NCBI RefSeq assembly: GCF_000002235.5
Contig: NW_022145596.1
Coordinates: 31,842,140-31,906,139, forward strand
DNA length: 64,000 bases
Direction: 5' to 3'
DNA from: Strongylocentrotus purpuratus
Lineage: Eukaryota; Echinodermata; Echinoidea; Camarodonta; Strongylocentrotidae
Shown here: positions 20,601-29,855 of the stretch, piece after piece
How the letters are laid out: the number at the start of each line of letters is the position of its first letter
How positions within the stretch are numbered: position 1 is the stretch's first letter
Translations under genes and position numbers: made by a program
The notes under the pieces: model-generated
Database searches by the model: none
What the model saw: only the letters and a program-made list of their open reading frames with translations
What the model was told of the DNA's origin: nothing

Positions 20601-23545
20601 CATTAAATCTGACAACTGGATGGGCATTCTGCCTACGTACGTCGCTTGTGTGTTTTATCATTAATTGACGGCCCTCCACCATAGCCGTAAAAAACTACAT
20701 TTGCAGAACCATATAGTGGGAGGGGGGTGTGAAATCAGGATATGATCGTGCTATTCTGCCAAAGCTGTCTCCTGTCTTCCATGGTATCCAATGCACCAAG
20801 GAACCACCATCAAGGACATACTGGTCTGTGTTCTGTCACGGCTTCACCCGACACTTACCTTGCATGATCGGTTATAACATGAGCTAGCTGAGGCTTCTCA
20901 GCCTTCCGAAAGACATTCCTAGCCTCGAAAAGTGCAGCTAGGAACAAACTGACCTTAAAGCTCATCACATCTGCTACTTCAAACTACCAGGAACTGTTGA
21001 AACAGCACTGAAGCAAAGCAGCATTTATGGTCTGTTCAGGAACAATTTGTACTATTTGTATCTCTCCCAGAGTCGTAGCTTTGTCTTTCCTTTTGAACGA
21101 GACTATTCAACAGCATATTGAAAGGCCGCTGAGCTATAATCATCGATGTACCCCAGAATAGCCCACTGAAAGGGATTGACTTGCAATATGGTTGCTTCCA
21201 GACCTTCATGATTTTGCTGGAAGCACTCGGTACCCTGATGAAAGGAACCGGACTTCGCAAAATCCTTAGAACAGATAGCAAAGAACTATACTTCCACTCT
21301 TACAATGCAACCAAGGCTCCGAAGATGTAGAACTGTAAGCAGTTGAAAGTGGACCTTGGTACGGGATCTGTGCTCACAACTACTTTTTCTGGATGCCTAC
21401 ACCGACTGCAATTCGACTTCCCGGATATTCGGAATAGGAAAGATAGCAATCTTTCAGAAGCTTGTGAAATGCAACCTCACTTTGAAATCCTGTGCTAGTA
21501 CTTTCCTTCTACCAAGACAGCCAAAGTAACTAACTTAGAGGAACTTGGTATCAAAGCAATGTCACTCTGTCATGTTTGGTGGCCGCTGTAATGACTCAGT
21601 TGCATCATTACGATACAACTTGTTCGTCAAGAAAATTGCCAATGCAACTCCCTCCTACGTCAGCCTCACCACATGCACTCCCTCAGAACATACTACCAAG
21701 CCCGGGTGGGGGGGGGGGAATTAGTTTAGAACCCCCTTCCTGTTTTTAGGGGTCATTTTTCTCGAAGTAAAGCCCACTTTTCGCAATTTTCACAATGCAA
21801 ACACCCGAAAATGTTGGATATTTTGAAAACACGGACCCATACGGAGGCTGCACCTAGTAATCTTCTTAAGTTGATTCATTGCGACTTCTGTACTGCTTGT
21901 AGCACACCTCGATATACCTGCAGATGTTACGGACTACCATGTAACTGTGTGTGTGTGGATCTTGCCAACTTTATGTATGCCACAATCCATTTAACGAGGC
22001 ACTTGATAGTGCAGCAGAAGATGATTTTCCTTACTAAAGTACATTCCTCATCAAAATAAGATGACATGAACAACACGAGGTTTTAAACATTTTTTAATGT
22101 ATGTTAGGTATTATGAATGAGTGTCTAGATATTATTATTAAGTTGTTACTTTGTTTTTTCACCCCCCCCCCCCTCGGCCACTCCCTATGTGTTGACAATG
22201 ACCTGTCAATAGTTGAATTGACCCTTTTTCTCGGGAGGCGGGGGGAGGGGGGGGGGGTCGGTGACGCCAAAAGGGTGAGAGAGAAACATTATAAGTTCAT
22301 TTTCTGTTTATAAATTGCGCCCTCTATTGAGAAATCTTAGTGGTTTTGTGGCCCTTTGGACGCCATATTGGATTTCGTGGTTTCCTGAGCCACTGCTTAA
22401 CGTTCTAACCTATCCTAATGGATTCTATGACCCTGAAAACCATAGCATGGACACCCCAATTATGTCTCTCGGATAGATAATAAGTGACTTATGGCTATTT
22501 TGATGTTATGGCGGCCATTTTGGACGCAATCTTGGATTTTGGGGTTTCCAAGACCATCACAAACCATTCTCACTTGTCTCAATGGATTCTCTGACCCCAA
22601 AACCATGGGATAGACACCAAAATTATGTCTGTAGGATGGATAATAAGTGATGTATGGCCATTTTTAGGTATCGGCGGCCATCTTGGACGCCATCTTGAAA
22701 ATAACAGCTTTCCGAACCTTCGATTTTGGTATACTTTTAGTATGTTATTCCTGAGGTCAAATACTATTAGAAACCGTTAAAAAAACCTTTTTTTGCAATT
22801 TTGGGGGTAGGAGTGTTTTTTTACCGTATAGTGACCTGACTAATGGGCGCATCCCCCGATCCCTTCACTGTTGACCCCGTAGTAACTGTGTGGTGTGATT
22901 GCGGGCCGGGCTTGATTCCTGGCCCTGCGCGCGTGTTCAATTTGCGTATGTTACATGGGCGCTAGCACCGACGACTGAGAAACGACTTAAAGATTCCGTA
23001 GGCAAAATTCTTGTATTGAAATAGCCACTTTGTCGATGTGATCTGCTTAAATGGCCTACAGACTGCAGTACTATTCCCTCATATAAACATGCCAATTTTT
23101 CATCATGACAATATTTGCCCCCCCCCCCCCCCCGGGCCCAAGGTTCCTACGTGCCTGATGTGTTAATATATGTACACAAATTGAGAATGATCCTATCTGT
23201 TTAGATTTAAATCAATAAAGTTTGAATTAAATTGTTATTATAATTCTGAATAAGTCTGAAAATGATGTATGAACGTGTAGAGCTAAATTAATTCCTATAC
23301 GGTTCGGGTTAGATTATCTTTGAATGTACCCACCTGTAGCTTCGCCACATGTCGCGTGCTCCACCGACGAAGTCCCATGCACCCTTGACAGCTCCAGTGA
23401 CGAACTGAATGGCGCCACTGACGGAGTAAGACCCAGATACTTCAGAAGATCCTTCAGAAGATACACCAGAAGATACACAACAATCAGAAGGCACAACCAG
23501 CACCCCAACCATCAGAAGAGCAATGATACTAACGGAAATTCTCAT
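14513..23545 (-). CDS. SAA: Serum amyloid A, paralog 1 (three coding exons)
   Basis: Exons 23545-23334, 16174-16064 and 14645-14513 join to a 151-residue secreted SAA. In vertebrates SAA is an acute-phase, lipid-binding plasma protein. Residues 1-20 are a signal peptide ([20 protein letters not shown]). Residues 21-43 are a Ser-rich segment unlike other SAAs. Residues 44-61 form an amphipathic stretch. Then come the family signature [16 protein letters not shown] (65-80), [19 protein letters not shown] (82-100) and the C-terminal WGRNGGDPN...RPEGLPDRY. All introns are GT-AG in phase 2 and the frame stays open. I chose MRIS over an in-frame Met 12 codons upstream because the signal peptide begins there and SAA2 starts at the same Met. 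Intron 1 (7.2 kb) is swollen by a solo-insertion series and a palindromic transposon, and intron 2 holds a MITE and a solo LTR. Confidence 0.93.
14737..15308. mobile_element. Mariner-like MITE in SAA1 intron 2
   Basis: Terminal inverted repeats AAGGGCAAGTCCACTCCAAA and TTTGGAGTGGACTTGGCTT extend, with decay, over more than 150 bp per arm. TA flanks both ends. SAA2 intron 2 lacks it (empty site 'attctcatttaagggga' near 58125), so it inserted after the duplication. Non-coding. Confidence 0.82.
15639..16049. mobile_element. Solo LTR in SAA1 intron 2 (fossil)
   Basis: A 411 bp unit begins TGTAGCATAACTAG and ends GGTTACGCCACA, flanked by GTAC at 15635-15638 and 16050-16053. TG...CA ends with a 4 bp duplication indicate an LTR retrotransposon LTR left by recombination, probably Ty3/gypsy type. 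SAA2 has the empty site ('cttggtactgatccc' near 58440), so the insertion is younger than the duplication. Confidence 0.8.
16064..16174 (-). CDS. SAA: SAA1 exon 2
   Basis: 111 bases between acceptor CTCAACAG and donor ATCAG|GTAGGG. It encodes the most conserved SAA core, [18 protein letters not shown] and onwards. The same length and splice phases occur in SAA2. Confidence 0.94.
16276..17539. mobile_element. 1.26 kb insertion in SAA1 intron 1, flanked by GGTAACTAC
   Basis: GGTAACTAC occurs at 16267-16275 and 17540-17548, and the homologous SAA2 intron reads straight through near 58650. The right terminus, inverted, is GAGGCGCGGATCCAGG, close to the hAT MITE end CAGGCGCGGATCC. The left terminus is different, so this may be a composite. 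Inside are two direct copies of 'gaacggtacaacgaatcg' (16639, 16758) and about four ~100 bp units containing 'gaccgtaattaaatgcccc'. No coding sequence. Confidence 0.65.
17700..18060. repeat. Poly-C-rich low-complexity block
   Basis: Four C-runs of 10-20 nt occur between 17711 and 17881, separated by unique sequence such as 'ccggcttaatcggcaaaaaa'. No termini or genes recognised. The block is absent from SAA2 intron 1. Confidence 0.6.
18691..18939 (-). pseudogene. Cys-rich tail, left-arm copy
   Basis: Reads [20 protein letters not shown], then [20 protein letters not shown]. The HC.FC.AC...R.TCRCYGL..N..C spacing resembles a CXC (tesmin/TSO1-like) cysteine cluster, a DNA-binding fold. It is 82 codons, open, but isolated from the rest of its protein by the inverted arrangement. 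Confidence 0.5.
19925..20140 (-). pseudogene. C-terminal part of the same element protein
   Basis: This reads [20 protein letters not shown]-like sequence, then [25 protein letters not shown] and, after a stop, GWKLEDN. The 'YYQV..WM' and 'GW.LEDN' words precede the Cys-rich tail in the same family. A shorter copy lies at 19021-19203 (minus). Confidence 0.55.
20148..20840 (-). pseudogene. FEN/PIN-like nuclease domain remnant of the palindromic element
   Basis: The minus strand encodes [20 protein letters not shown] near 20840-20780, [12 protein letters not shown] near 20570, [20 protein letters not shown] near 20490, then [19 protein letters not shown] and [18 protein letters not shown] (20387-20190). 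The order 'LDGG', 'GDADV..A', a TD-containing box and 'HA.TGCD' resembles a multicopy invertebrate protein family I recall. The GDADV and TD boxes are laid out like the acidic motifs of FEN1/PIN nucleases. Stops and frame changes are numerous and the TD box is altered ('EGTDIL' after a stop), so it is dead. Nuclease function is an inference. Confidence 0.6.
21811..22059 (+). pseudogene. Cys-rich tail, right-arm copy
   Basis: An inverted counterpart of 18691-18939 with few differences ([14 protein letters not shown] here). It retains one more cysteine, closer to the presumed ancestral pattern. It is on the plus strand, opposite to the central coding remnant. Confidence 0.5.
23334..23545 (-). 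CDS. SAA: SAA1 exon 1
   Basis: 212 bases encode residues 1-70 plus two bases of codon 71. The donor is TACAG|GTGGGT. Near-repeats of a 12 bp word (GTATCTTCTGAA-like) encode the Ser-rich segment and make this exon 51 bases longer than its SAA2 counterpart. Confidence 0.92.
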
Positions 23546-23642
23546 CTTTGCAGGTTTGAAAGAGTTGACACTTGAACACAAAGTGTTTAGAAAGGCACCC
23601 TAGTTGTCCTGCTGGAAAAAGAATGAACAGATTTGACACGAA

Positions 23643-23667
23643 CCTCTTTTTAAATTAACTACAGCTG
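23643..23667 (-). promoter_or_regulatory. Candidate proximal promoter of SAA1
   Basis: On the minus strand a CAGCTG E-box (23662-23667) is followed by TTTAAAAAGAGG (23654-23643), about 98 bases before the start codon. SAA2 has GATAAAAAGAGG at the same distance. The A/T-rich word could serve as a TATA box. A competing reading is that 'TTTTTCCAG' at about 23607-23615 is a splice acceptor and that transcription starts farther upstream. Confidence 0.35.
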
Positions 23668-23794
23668 TGTGGGAGCAAAAGGGTTATGGTTGATCACAAA
23701 ATAATATGAAAAGTCATCAACAATAATTTTAATCATTTAATACAATGTTAAATTTGCATTGAAGATAAATAATATAACCACCTACGATCAAAAT

Positions 23795-23903
23795 CAGTGA
23801 CGTAAACAGACATTTTCATTTCTTTTCTATTTTCCTATTTTTTTCTTCTCTATCTCTCTCTTTTGTTTTGTTTTGACCCCCCCCCCCCTCAATTACGCCA
23901 CTG
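23795..23903. mobile_element. 109 bp hAT MITE upstream of SAA1
   Basis: It starts CAGTGACGTAAACAG and ends AATTACGCCACTG, flanked by ATCAAAAT at 23787-23794 and 23904-23911. Copy 2 has the right half and right flank (59685-59815) but lost the left end, so the insertion predates the duplication. Confidence 0.88.
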
Positions 23904-24237
23904 ATCAAAATGAAAGCTTGTTATGCAAATACACTGATCAATTAAGATAAAGTCAACATAATCAACTTAAGAACACGGTTATTCTCGTGTAAAGCAGTTT
24001 ATATCTTTAGGGTAGATTAATTATTCTAAATCCATAGTATTTAAGGTATTGCATACGTTTGGTAGTTGGAGTCTATAGTGATTATGTTAATGCTATATAA
24101 ATCTAGGTAAATACAATAAAACTAACTTGTGACAATTTCACTTCAAAAGGTGGTCGCGTTTTTGAGATATCACCGAGAACTGGAGCGTATATTTCCCTGC
24201 AGAAAGAATATTCCGAATTCCAAATAGGAATACACAG

Positions 24238-25097
24238 CCTGATGGGAAGCGTTTCTGATAAAAACCCTTTTGTAATTTTTACCGATTGTAAATTTTACCG
24301 AGTTCCCTGCCGACAACAAATGTTAATGCATAACTGGCGCAAAATTTTATGTTAATCTTATAAGTTTTACTAAACGTCGAAGTTTGCATTTTCAGTGGAT
24401 GATGTTGCTCAGGTTTAAAATAGATTTGATCTTCAGATGAAAGTGTTTAGGCCTATACCGGTATTAGGCTACAAATCAATGTAGGGTTACAAACAAGCAT
24501 GAAAATAAGACACTCACCTGGATCTGGAATCTTGAACTTCAGATTTTCTAGGGCCGCTGAGAATTGAGTAAGTTGACTTAGGTTTCTATAAGATATTATA
24601 TTCCACATACTAAGAATCTTGCTCTAGGATTGGTCAAAAGTAAATCACGTGATGAAAGATAGTTTCGCCCATCAATCCAGGCACGAAACCACGGGGGGCG
24701 CGTGCCCCCCAAAAATTCCAAGATCGGTTGAACTTTTTTGACCCCTTTTTTGACCTCGATCGATTACATGTATGTGCCCCCCCCCCCCCCCAACATCAAA
24801 CTCTGGCTACGTGTGGTATTTTGTGTTTCGCTGATCTCTCAAGTTAATGGCTTTGATCCAAAGAGTAACAACGCGCGTTATTACTATTTGGAGTATTTGC
24901 AAAATTAAAGTGTGTTGCACTGTGTATTATGCAACGCCTACTAAGATTCTGGACACCTCATTTGTCAATTCTTAATCACATGACATGCGATAAAAGTAAT
25001 GTTGAACGGCATCATTCTCCAGGCGTGCAAAGGTTTGATCAATTTGCACCATTGCACGCTGACGTCACTAATGATGCACAAAGTATATTGTGAGGTC
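24238..25097. other. Spacer, AT-rich; no gene seen
   Basis: Begins where the two duplicated copies stop matching. Apart from the possible SAA1 upstream exon, it holds a short G-run/C-run segment (24690-24795) resembling a decayed poly-C MITE. Nothing else is recognised. Confidence 0.5.
24518..24633 (-). promoter_or_regulatory. Possible upstream non-coding exon and promoter of SAA1
   Basis: The minus strand shows CCAAT (24633-24629), TATAATATC and TATAGAAA (about 24600-24582), then a segment ending in the strong donor CCAG|GTGAGT at 24518/24517. With the acceptor-like TTTTTCCAG before exon 1 it would make a 5' UTR intron of about 0.9 kb. It lies outside the duplicated segment, so SAA2 cannot share it. 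Purely a sequence-signal inference. Confidence 0.3.
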
Positions 25098-25340
25098 GGG
25101 TAAGTGCCCTTCACCTTCACTTTCAAAAAGAAACTTAAAACCCAACTCTTTCCATCTTCAATCCATAATAGACATTTTAAGTAGCAACATTCCTTTTCAT
25201 TCATAATATCTTAATAACTGTTCCTTATTTTATTGTTATGATTTGTATATTTCTTTTCTGTTTTAATAGCGCTCTGATCAGTTTGTCTGTAGTAGCACTC
25301 AGTAAGAATAAATTATTATTATTATTATTATTATAATGGA
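25098..25340 (+). mobile_element. 5'-truncated LINE 3' end
   Basis: The translation around 25105 reads FTFTFKKKLKTQLFP, the usual last residues of CR1/L2-like ORF2. It is followed by a short UTR with 'aatagcgctctgatcag' and an (ATT)n tail at 25311-25335. About 240 bp remain. Confidence 0.65.
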
Positions 25341-25869
25341 ACAAATGGACCAAAAGAAATTGCATTCTGACGTCAAAATAAACATGCATACGCGCATGGA
25401 ACGCGAATAGTTTGCTGCCTGCTTAATAATAGTGCGCTCTCACTATCGGTAATTTTATCAATTAAAAAAAAATCGCTGAGATTTGGGCTAGGCCGTATTC
25501 TGAACCCTGTGTTATCTCTAAAAATTGTTGTCTCTTTAAAGATAAGATAAAGTTGGTATTCGGAAAATTGTTGTAACTTTTGTTGTATCTTTTCTCTCAT
25601 CTCTTTGGCTGCGCCTGCACTCAAACTTCTTTGCGCTTTTAATTGTGCGTATTATTAAAAGAAAATGGCGCTCAATCCTAATTTGCATCTGCATGCGCAC
25701 GAGAGATAACAGGACAAGATAATTGGTATTCTGAAAATTGTTGTATAGATACAATTTGTATTAATGCTTATCTCAATTCAAGAAGCCTGAAAACATGGAT
25801 AGTACAACTTTTCAAGGGTTTTCTATGACAAGGAATTCATTTATGACACCAATTTTTATTTTTAAGTAA

Positions 25870-26935
25870 TACAATTGTCTTAAATAGCATAATTAGCATA
25901 ATATGTACAATATCATGGACTTCATTGTCATTGTTTATCTATAAAGCCTAAAAATGGTGCAATGCAACATTGTAAATCACTTTTGAAAGATTAATCATTA
26001 ATTCATGAGAAGATATTCCTGACCTTTGTTTTCTACAATGTATTCTATTTTTTTTTTTTTTTTGGAAATCTTTGTATGTACAAGGCTCTTTTGTAAAGCA
26101 GGCCTTTGGCACTGAAAGAACCACCCTGTTTATCAATAAATAAATACACCATAGCAAGTTCAATCAGTTCTTCAGATTAAAAAAAAGCATATTCCGCCCC
26201 TGGTCCGGGTTGCTTAATGTATTAGTCCTGTAGAAGTTTTTCAGACCTGGAAAAGTTGTTAAGTACAAGGTTTTTTGGTTGATTTGTGTTCTAGATGGGT
26301 ATTGAAGTAAATTCAGCTTGGTTGCCAGCTTGGCAACCTTGGGCAACTTTTTGAATAGCCATATCAGCAAAATCATCTTATTAGCATATGTGCAAAATGT
26401 AATGATGTTGCTAATCTCAATCCAGGAAGCCGGAAAACAATTTTTTTATAAAAGTAATACAATTGTCTTAAATAGCATAATTAGCATAATTTTATGTACA
26501 ATATATGGACTTCATTGTCATTGTTTATATATAAAGCCTAAAAATGGTGCAATGCAACATTGTAAATCACTAAAGATTAATCATTAATTCATGAGAAGAT
26601 ATTCCATGTATATGTAGTATAATTAGCCTAATTAGCATAATAATCTAATTAGCATATATGTGCAATATGTGCAATATGTAATAATGTTGCTAATGTCAGT
26701 CCAGGCAGCCTGAAAACATGCATAATACGACTTTGCAAGGGTTTTTTCCAAACACCCGGATAATCGCTATCATTTAAGACACAAACAACAGGAAAAGTGG
26801 AAGAACCCGATAAGTCTGTAGAGTCGATCATCTTCAAAAACGTGACTGATCTTGTAACACAGTGTTCAAGTTCAAAAGTTCCTTAAACCACTACACAATT
26901 TGCATACAATCGCCCTGTGGGTGATAAAGGCCTAA
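25870..26935. repeat. Spacer repeat block with direct and inverted copies
   Basis: A ~145 bp segment containing 'gcctaaaaatggtgcaatgc' at about 25880-26025 recurs at 26455-26605. 'tagaagtttttcagacctgg' at 26230 recurs at 26958. Bases 26730-26930 are an inverted relative of the 3270-3470 part of the ~630 bp repeat. The region is a patchwork of the window's own repeats with no gene. Confidence 0.7.
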
Positions 26936-27049
26936 CCTTACTTCCTTGTAGTCATGTAGAAGTTTTTCAGACCTGGACAAGTTGTTAAGTACAAGGTTTT
27001 GTTGTTGATTTGTATCCTAGATGGGTCTACTGGACTATATGACCCGAAT

Positions 27050-27222
27050 TCACAAAGGAGGTTTGTCGACAAACCAAGTTTTGTCCACAAACCTCCTTTT
27101 GTTTCGCAAACCTCCTGTTGTTCTTTACAAACCAGGTTTGTAAAAAAAACGCGTAAAAACGCGTAATATGACGTACGAAAACCAAGGTTTGTCGACAAAC
27201 CTCCTTTGTGAATTCGGGGCTA
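27050..27222. mobile_element. Short palindromic MITE with GTCGACAAACC ends
   Basis: The arms CCCGAATTCACAAAGGAGG and the inverse CCTCCTTTGTGAATTCGGG enclose GTTTGTCGACAAACC words. The arms continue inverted for about 45 bp. TATG may flank it, but the target duplication is uncertain. 'TTCACAAAG' near the end recalls Harbinger termini; superfamily unproven. Confidence 0.7.
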
Positions 27223-27239
27223 TGGGTTTGCAAACTAAA

Positions 27240-28490
27240 GAAAATAACCTCTCACCAACATATCTCTAAAACACCAATCATCCATAACTTTTACAGGTTG
27301 TTACGTAATGTACCTTGTATTCATCATTGTCTAGCTACATTGTATACTCGTATACTACATGTATATGAAAGTAATGATCCACCCGATAATTGGTCTGTCT
27401 CTCGTGTATCCCTTATACACAAAGACGGGGATCGATCCTTCCCTACCCGAAAATTTCATAATGATCTCATTCACTTAATGCGTGAGCAAAGGTTTTCACC
27501 AAATATTGGTGAACCGATTGAATGAATACCTCGTAGAGAATAAGTTTGTTGATAAATCTGTTCAGAAGGCTTTTATTTGCGGTATAAATGGGTGCATAAA
27601 ACCCAATCAAGTAGTTCAAGAGATTATTGCAGATATTCGGTATAGAAAGCGTACATAGCTGTCATCATAACCTATTTTGAGTATAGCCGATGCCTTTGGT
27701 AGTCATGCAGCCACGATTTCTCACTCGCTTAAACGATTTGATGTTCCACAAAATGTTTCATTGTATATTGAAAATGTATACAGCAAACTTCAAGGTAGTA
27801 TTGCTGGTAGTGATTGGTCATCAAATCCTGTCACGTTTAAAAGAGGTGTATTCCAGGGGGATCCCCTCTCGCCGGTTATTTTCCTCGCCTGATTCAACCC
27901 CCTCCTTGAATATTTGGCCGAACTCAAGGATAAGTATGGGTATAATCTAAATGGTACTTTGATGATAACAATACCTTACGCTGATGAGTTTAATCTCATT
28001 ACATGTAATAAGTTACAACATCAGAAGATAATCACTAAACTGCACCAATATAGTTCATCCATGGGCCTTATACTAGTACCGTCTAAATGCTGTATTCTGT
28101 CAGTCAGCAGTGGTTCACCAAGAGAAATACCATGTTACCTAATTGGCAATGAAACTAGTTTTAGAAAAATCAGAGAAAACCCTCATCGTTTTCTCGGGGC
28201 CCAAATTTGCTTCAGTGGTAAAACATTTTAAGTTTTCCAATACGTCCACAGTGAAATTCAAACGAACTCGACCTTCTATCTAGACGGTCCGTCAAAAAGT
28301 GGCTGGGAATCCACTCCCGTGGGGCAAACGTTTGTAGTAGGTCCATGTTACATATGACCCAATCAATGAATATACCTCAGATGTCCGATATATATTGGCA
28401 GAGCCACACTCTAGCACTTACAAGATCTAGAGTCAAATGGGACTCCTTGGCGGACCACACAGGCCTATCTCTTCGACCTCCTCCTCCTTT
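27240..28490 (+). pseudogene. R2-like LINE reverse transcriptase remnant
   Basis: Successive frames encode VSLIHKDGDRSFPTRKFHND (about 27405), RLNEYLVENKFVDKSVQKAF (27520), SHSLKRFDVPQNVSLYIENV (27720), TFKRGVFQGDPLSPVIFL (27835), IPYADEFNLITCNKLQ (27970) and, after a gap, NIPQMSDIYWQSHTLALTRS (28370). The GDPLSP box and the A-box D-position (YADE where YADD is expected) identify the palm of an R2-type site-specific LINE relative. Stops, frameshifts and the D-to-E change at the catalytic box make it inactive. The N-terminal zinc fingers and the C-terminal endonuclease are not visible. Confidence 0.78.
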
Positions 28491-28575
28491 ACTTCATCTG
28501 CTTGTTCTTTCTCCCCTCTTCTTTCTTTCTCACTATCCTACTTTCTCCTTTTCTTCCACTCATCTATTCCAAGTA

Positions 28576-29120
28576 CACTGTTGGTCATAATGGTGGAATA
28601 ATTTTTTTTTACCACGATTTATGGAAAGATTTTAACAATGATTTATTCCTTCTAGATCTAGATAATAGTATACATTCTCAGATTTTATTGAAAATAATTT
28701 GTGAGTGTTTGTTTGCGTGACTGCTAAAGCATGTGTATGCTACTATGCTAACCTACGTCCTTATATCATAACTGACAGTAATGAGGAATAATGCCTCATA
28801 AAAGGGCACTAATAAAGCATATCGACACGGTTTTGATCCTTGGGGCTCACAGTAACGGGGCTATTGCTTAGCCACCGAATCATGACTGTACGCAGTGGGG
28901 GCTATGGTACGTCGCCGCCCCCACAATTACAAAAAACAAAGAAATTGCAATAAATGATCAATAATTCATTGCATTTTGCCCCGACCCCCAAATAAAGAAT
29001 CCTCTGTGTGGGCATGCCTTGAACCATAATGATCTAGATCTAGTAGGAATAAATCATTGATAAAATCTTTCCATAAAGCGGGGTAAAACAAAATTTATTC
29101 CACCATTATGACCAACAGTG
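28576..29120. mobile_element. Tc1/mariner-type MITE, TA flanks
   Basis: Ends CACTGTTGGTCATAATGGTG and CACCATTATGACCAACAGTG are perfect inverse copies over 20 bp, and similarity continues for about 90 bp into each arm. TA dinucleotides flank both ends (28574-28575, 29121-29122). Non-coding, 545 bp. Confidence 0.9.
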
Positions 29121-29550
29121 TAGAATGACTTGTTGACACTTTTGTTTACACCATCTCCAACTAAACCTATAGTTTACCTTTTACTTTTTCATCTCTTTCA
29201 TATTTTCTTACATCGTTTCCTACTCCCAGCCTTCACCCACATGCTCAGAAAATAAAAATCCCCTTATTTTTTATAATGTTTTGTTGCCAACTTATGCATG
29301 ATTAATGGATGCACGATTAATAATTGTAATTATAACATAGGTCTAGCATTTTAAGCATCGTGATTGGTCAAAACACGTCACATGACATGCACCTTTTTGT
29401 GTGCATGCACGATCGGTTCAAGAAGCGCAGTCAAAAGTAACATTGCACGCTAAAAGATCGATATCCAGGGCAGCGTACGCGTAGCTAGAGCAAGTAGCAA
29501 GGTCTTATCTTTTCATTTTCTAGAACCAACATAACTCTCCTAGACTCTAA
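29121..29550. other. Spacer, no gene seen
   Basis: AT-rich sequence without recognisable reading frames or termini. Confidence 0.5.
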
Positions 29551-29551
29551 C

Positions 29552-29760
29552 ACAGGCGCGTACGCAGGATTTTTTCACGGGGGGGGGGTTAACATTTTTA
29601 AATCGGGCCGAAATTTCGCAGCGACTCAGCCAGACGCTGAATAAGCGGGGGGGGGGGTAAGAGGACACTTTTTTTCTTTTTTTTTTGGTCTCGAAAATTG
29701 AAAATTTTACATTTTGCTCCGTTGGGGGGGGGGTCAACTTTTTTAGGTCAGCCATTGGTA
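29552..29760. mobile_element. Truncated hAT MITE at the copy 2 boundary
   Basis: It starts CAGGCGCGTACGCAGGATTT and shares 'cagcgactcagccag'-like and 'tgaataagcggggg' words with the complete MITE at 63264-63685. The right terminus is missing. The duplicated segment begins within about 40 bp. Confidence 0.65.
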
Positions 29761-29855
29761 TATATATTTTTCTTTTTAATTAAAATAAATAAATAAATAA
29801 ATAACAAAGGGGGGGGGTCCTCCAAAATGCACACATAAAAAATACCAAAGGGGGG

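Larger units (their letters stand above)
18089..22845. mobile_element. 4.7 kb palindromic composite transposon in SAA1 intron 1
   Basis: The outer arms are inverted copies: 18089-19405 matches 22845-21290 with decay, beginning AGTCAGGTCA on the left and ending TGACCTGACT on the right. Immediately inside the left arm a second copy of its inner part (from 'ctctctcacccttatggtgt', 18463) restarts at 19410 in the same orientation. The 3'-most gene segment therefore occurs three times: twice on minus, once on plus. The centre (about 20150-20840) carries an old protein remnant. SAA2 intron 1 is only 0.7 kb and lacks it. Superfamily not assigned, and no target duplication could be fixed. Confidence 0.7.
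1..24237. repeat. Segmental duplication, copy 1 (carries SAA1)
   Basis: Long collinear similarity to 29797-60132 in the same orientation, interrupted only by copy-specific insertions. The left edge lies at or before base 1. The right edge follows the shared 'aataggaatacacag' at 24237, after which the two copies differ. Shared landmarks in order are the LINE endonuclease piece, the CATGGGACC block, the LINE linker, the CT/CA microsatellite, the LINE 3' half, the Harbinger fragment and the SAA exons. Shared non-coding stretches look roughly 95% identical by eye, which suggests a fairly recent event. Confidence 0.9.

Noticed and set aside
23795-23903. Regulatory element upstream of SAA1
   Set aside because: Conserved in both copies only because it is a hAT MITE older than the duplication; its ends and 8 bp target duplication explain it.
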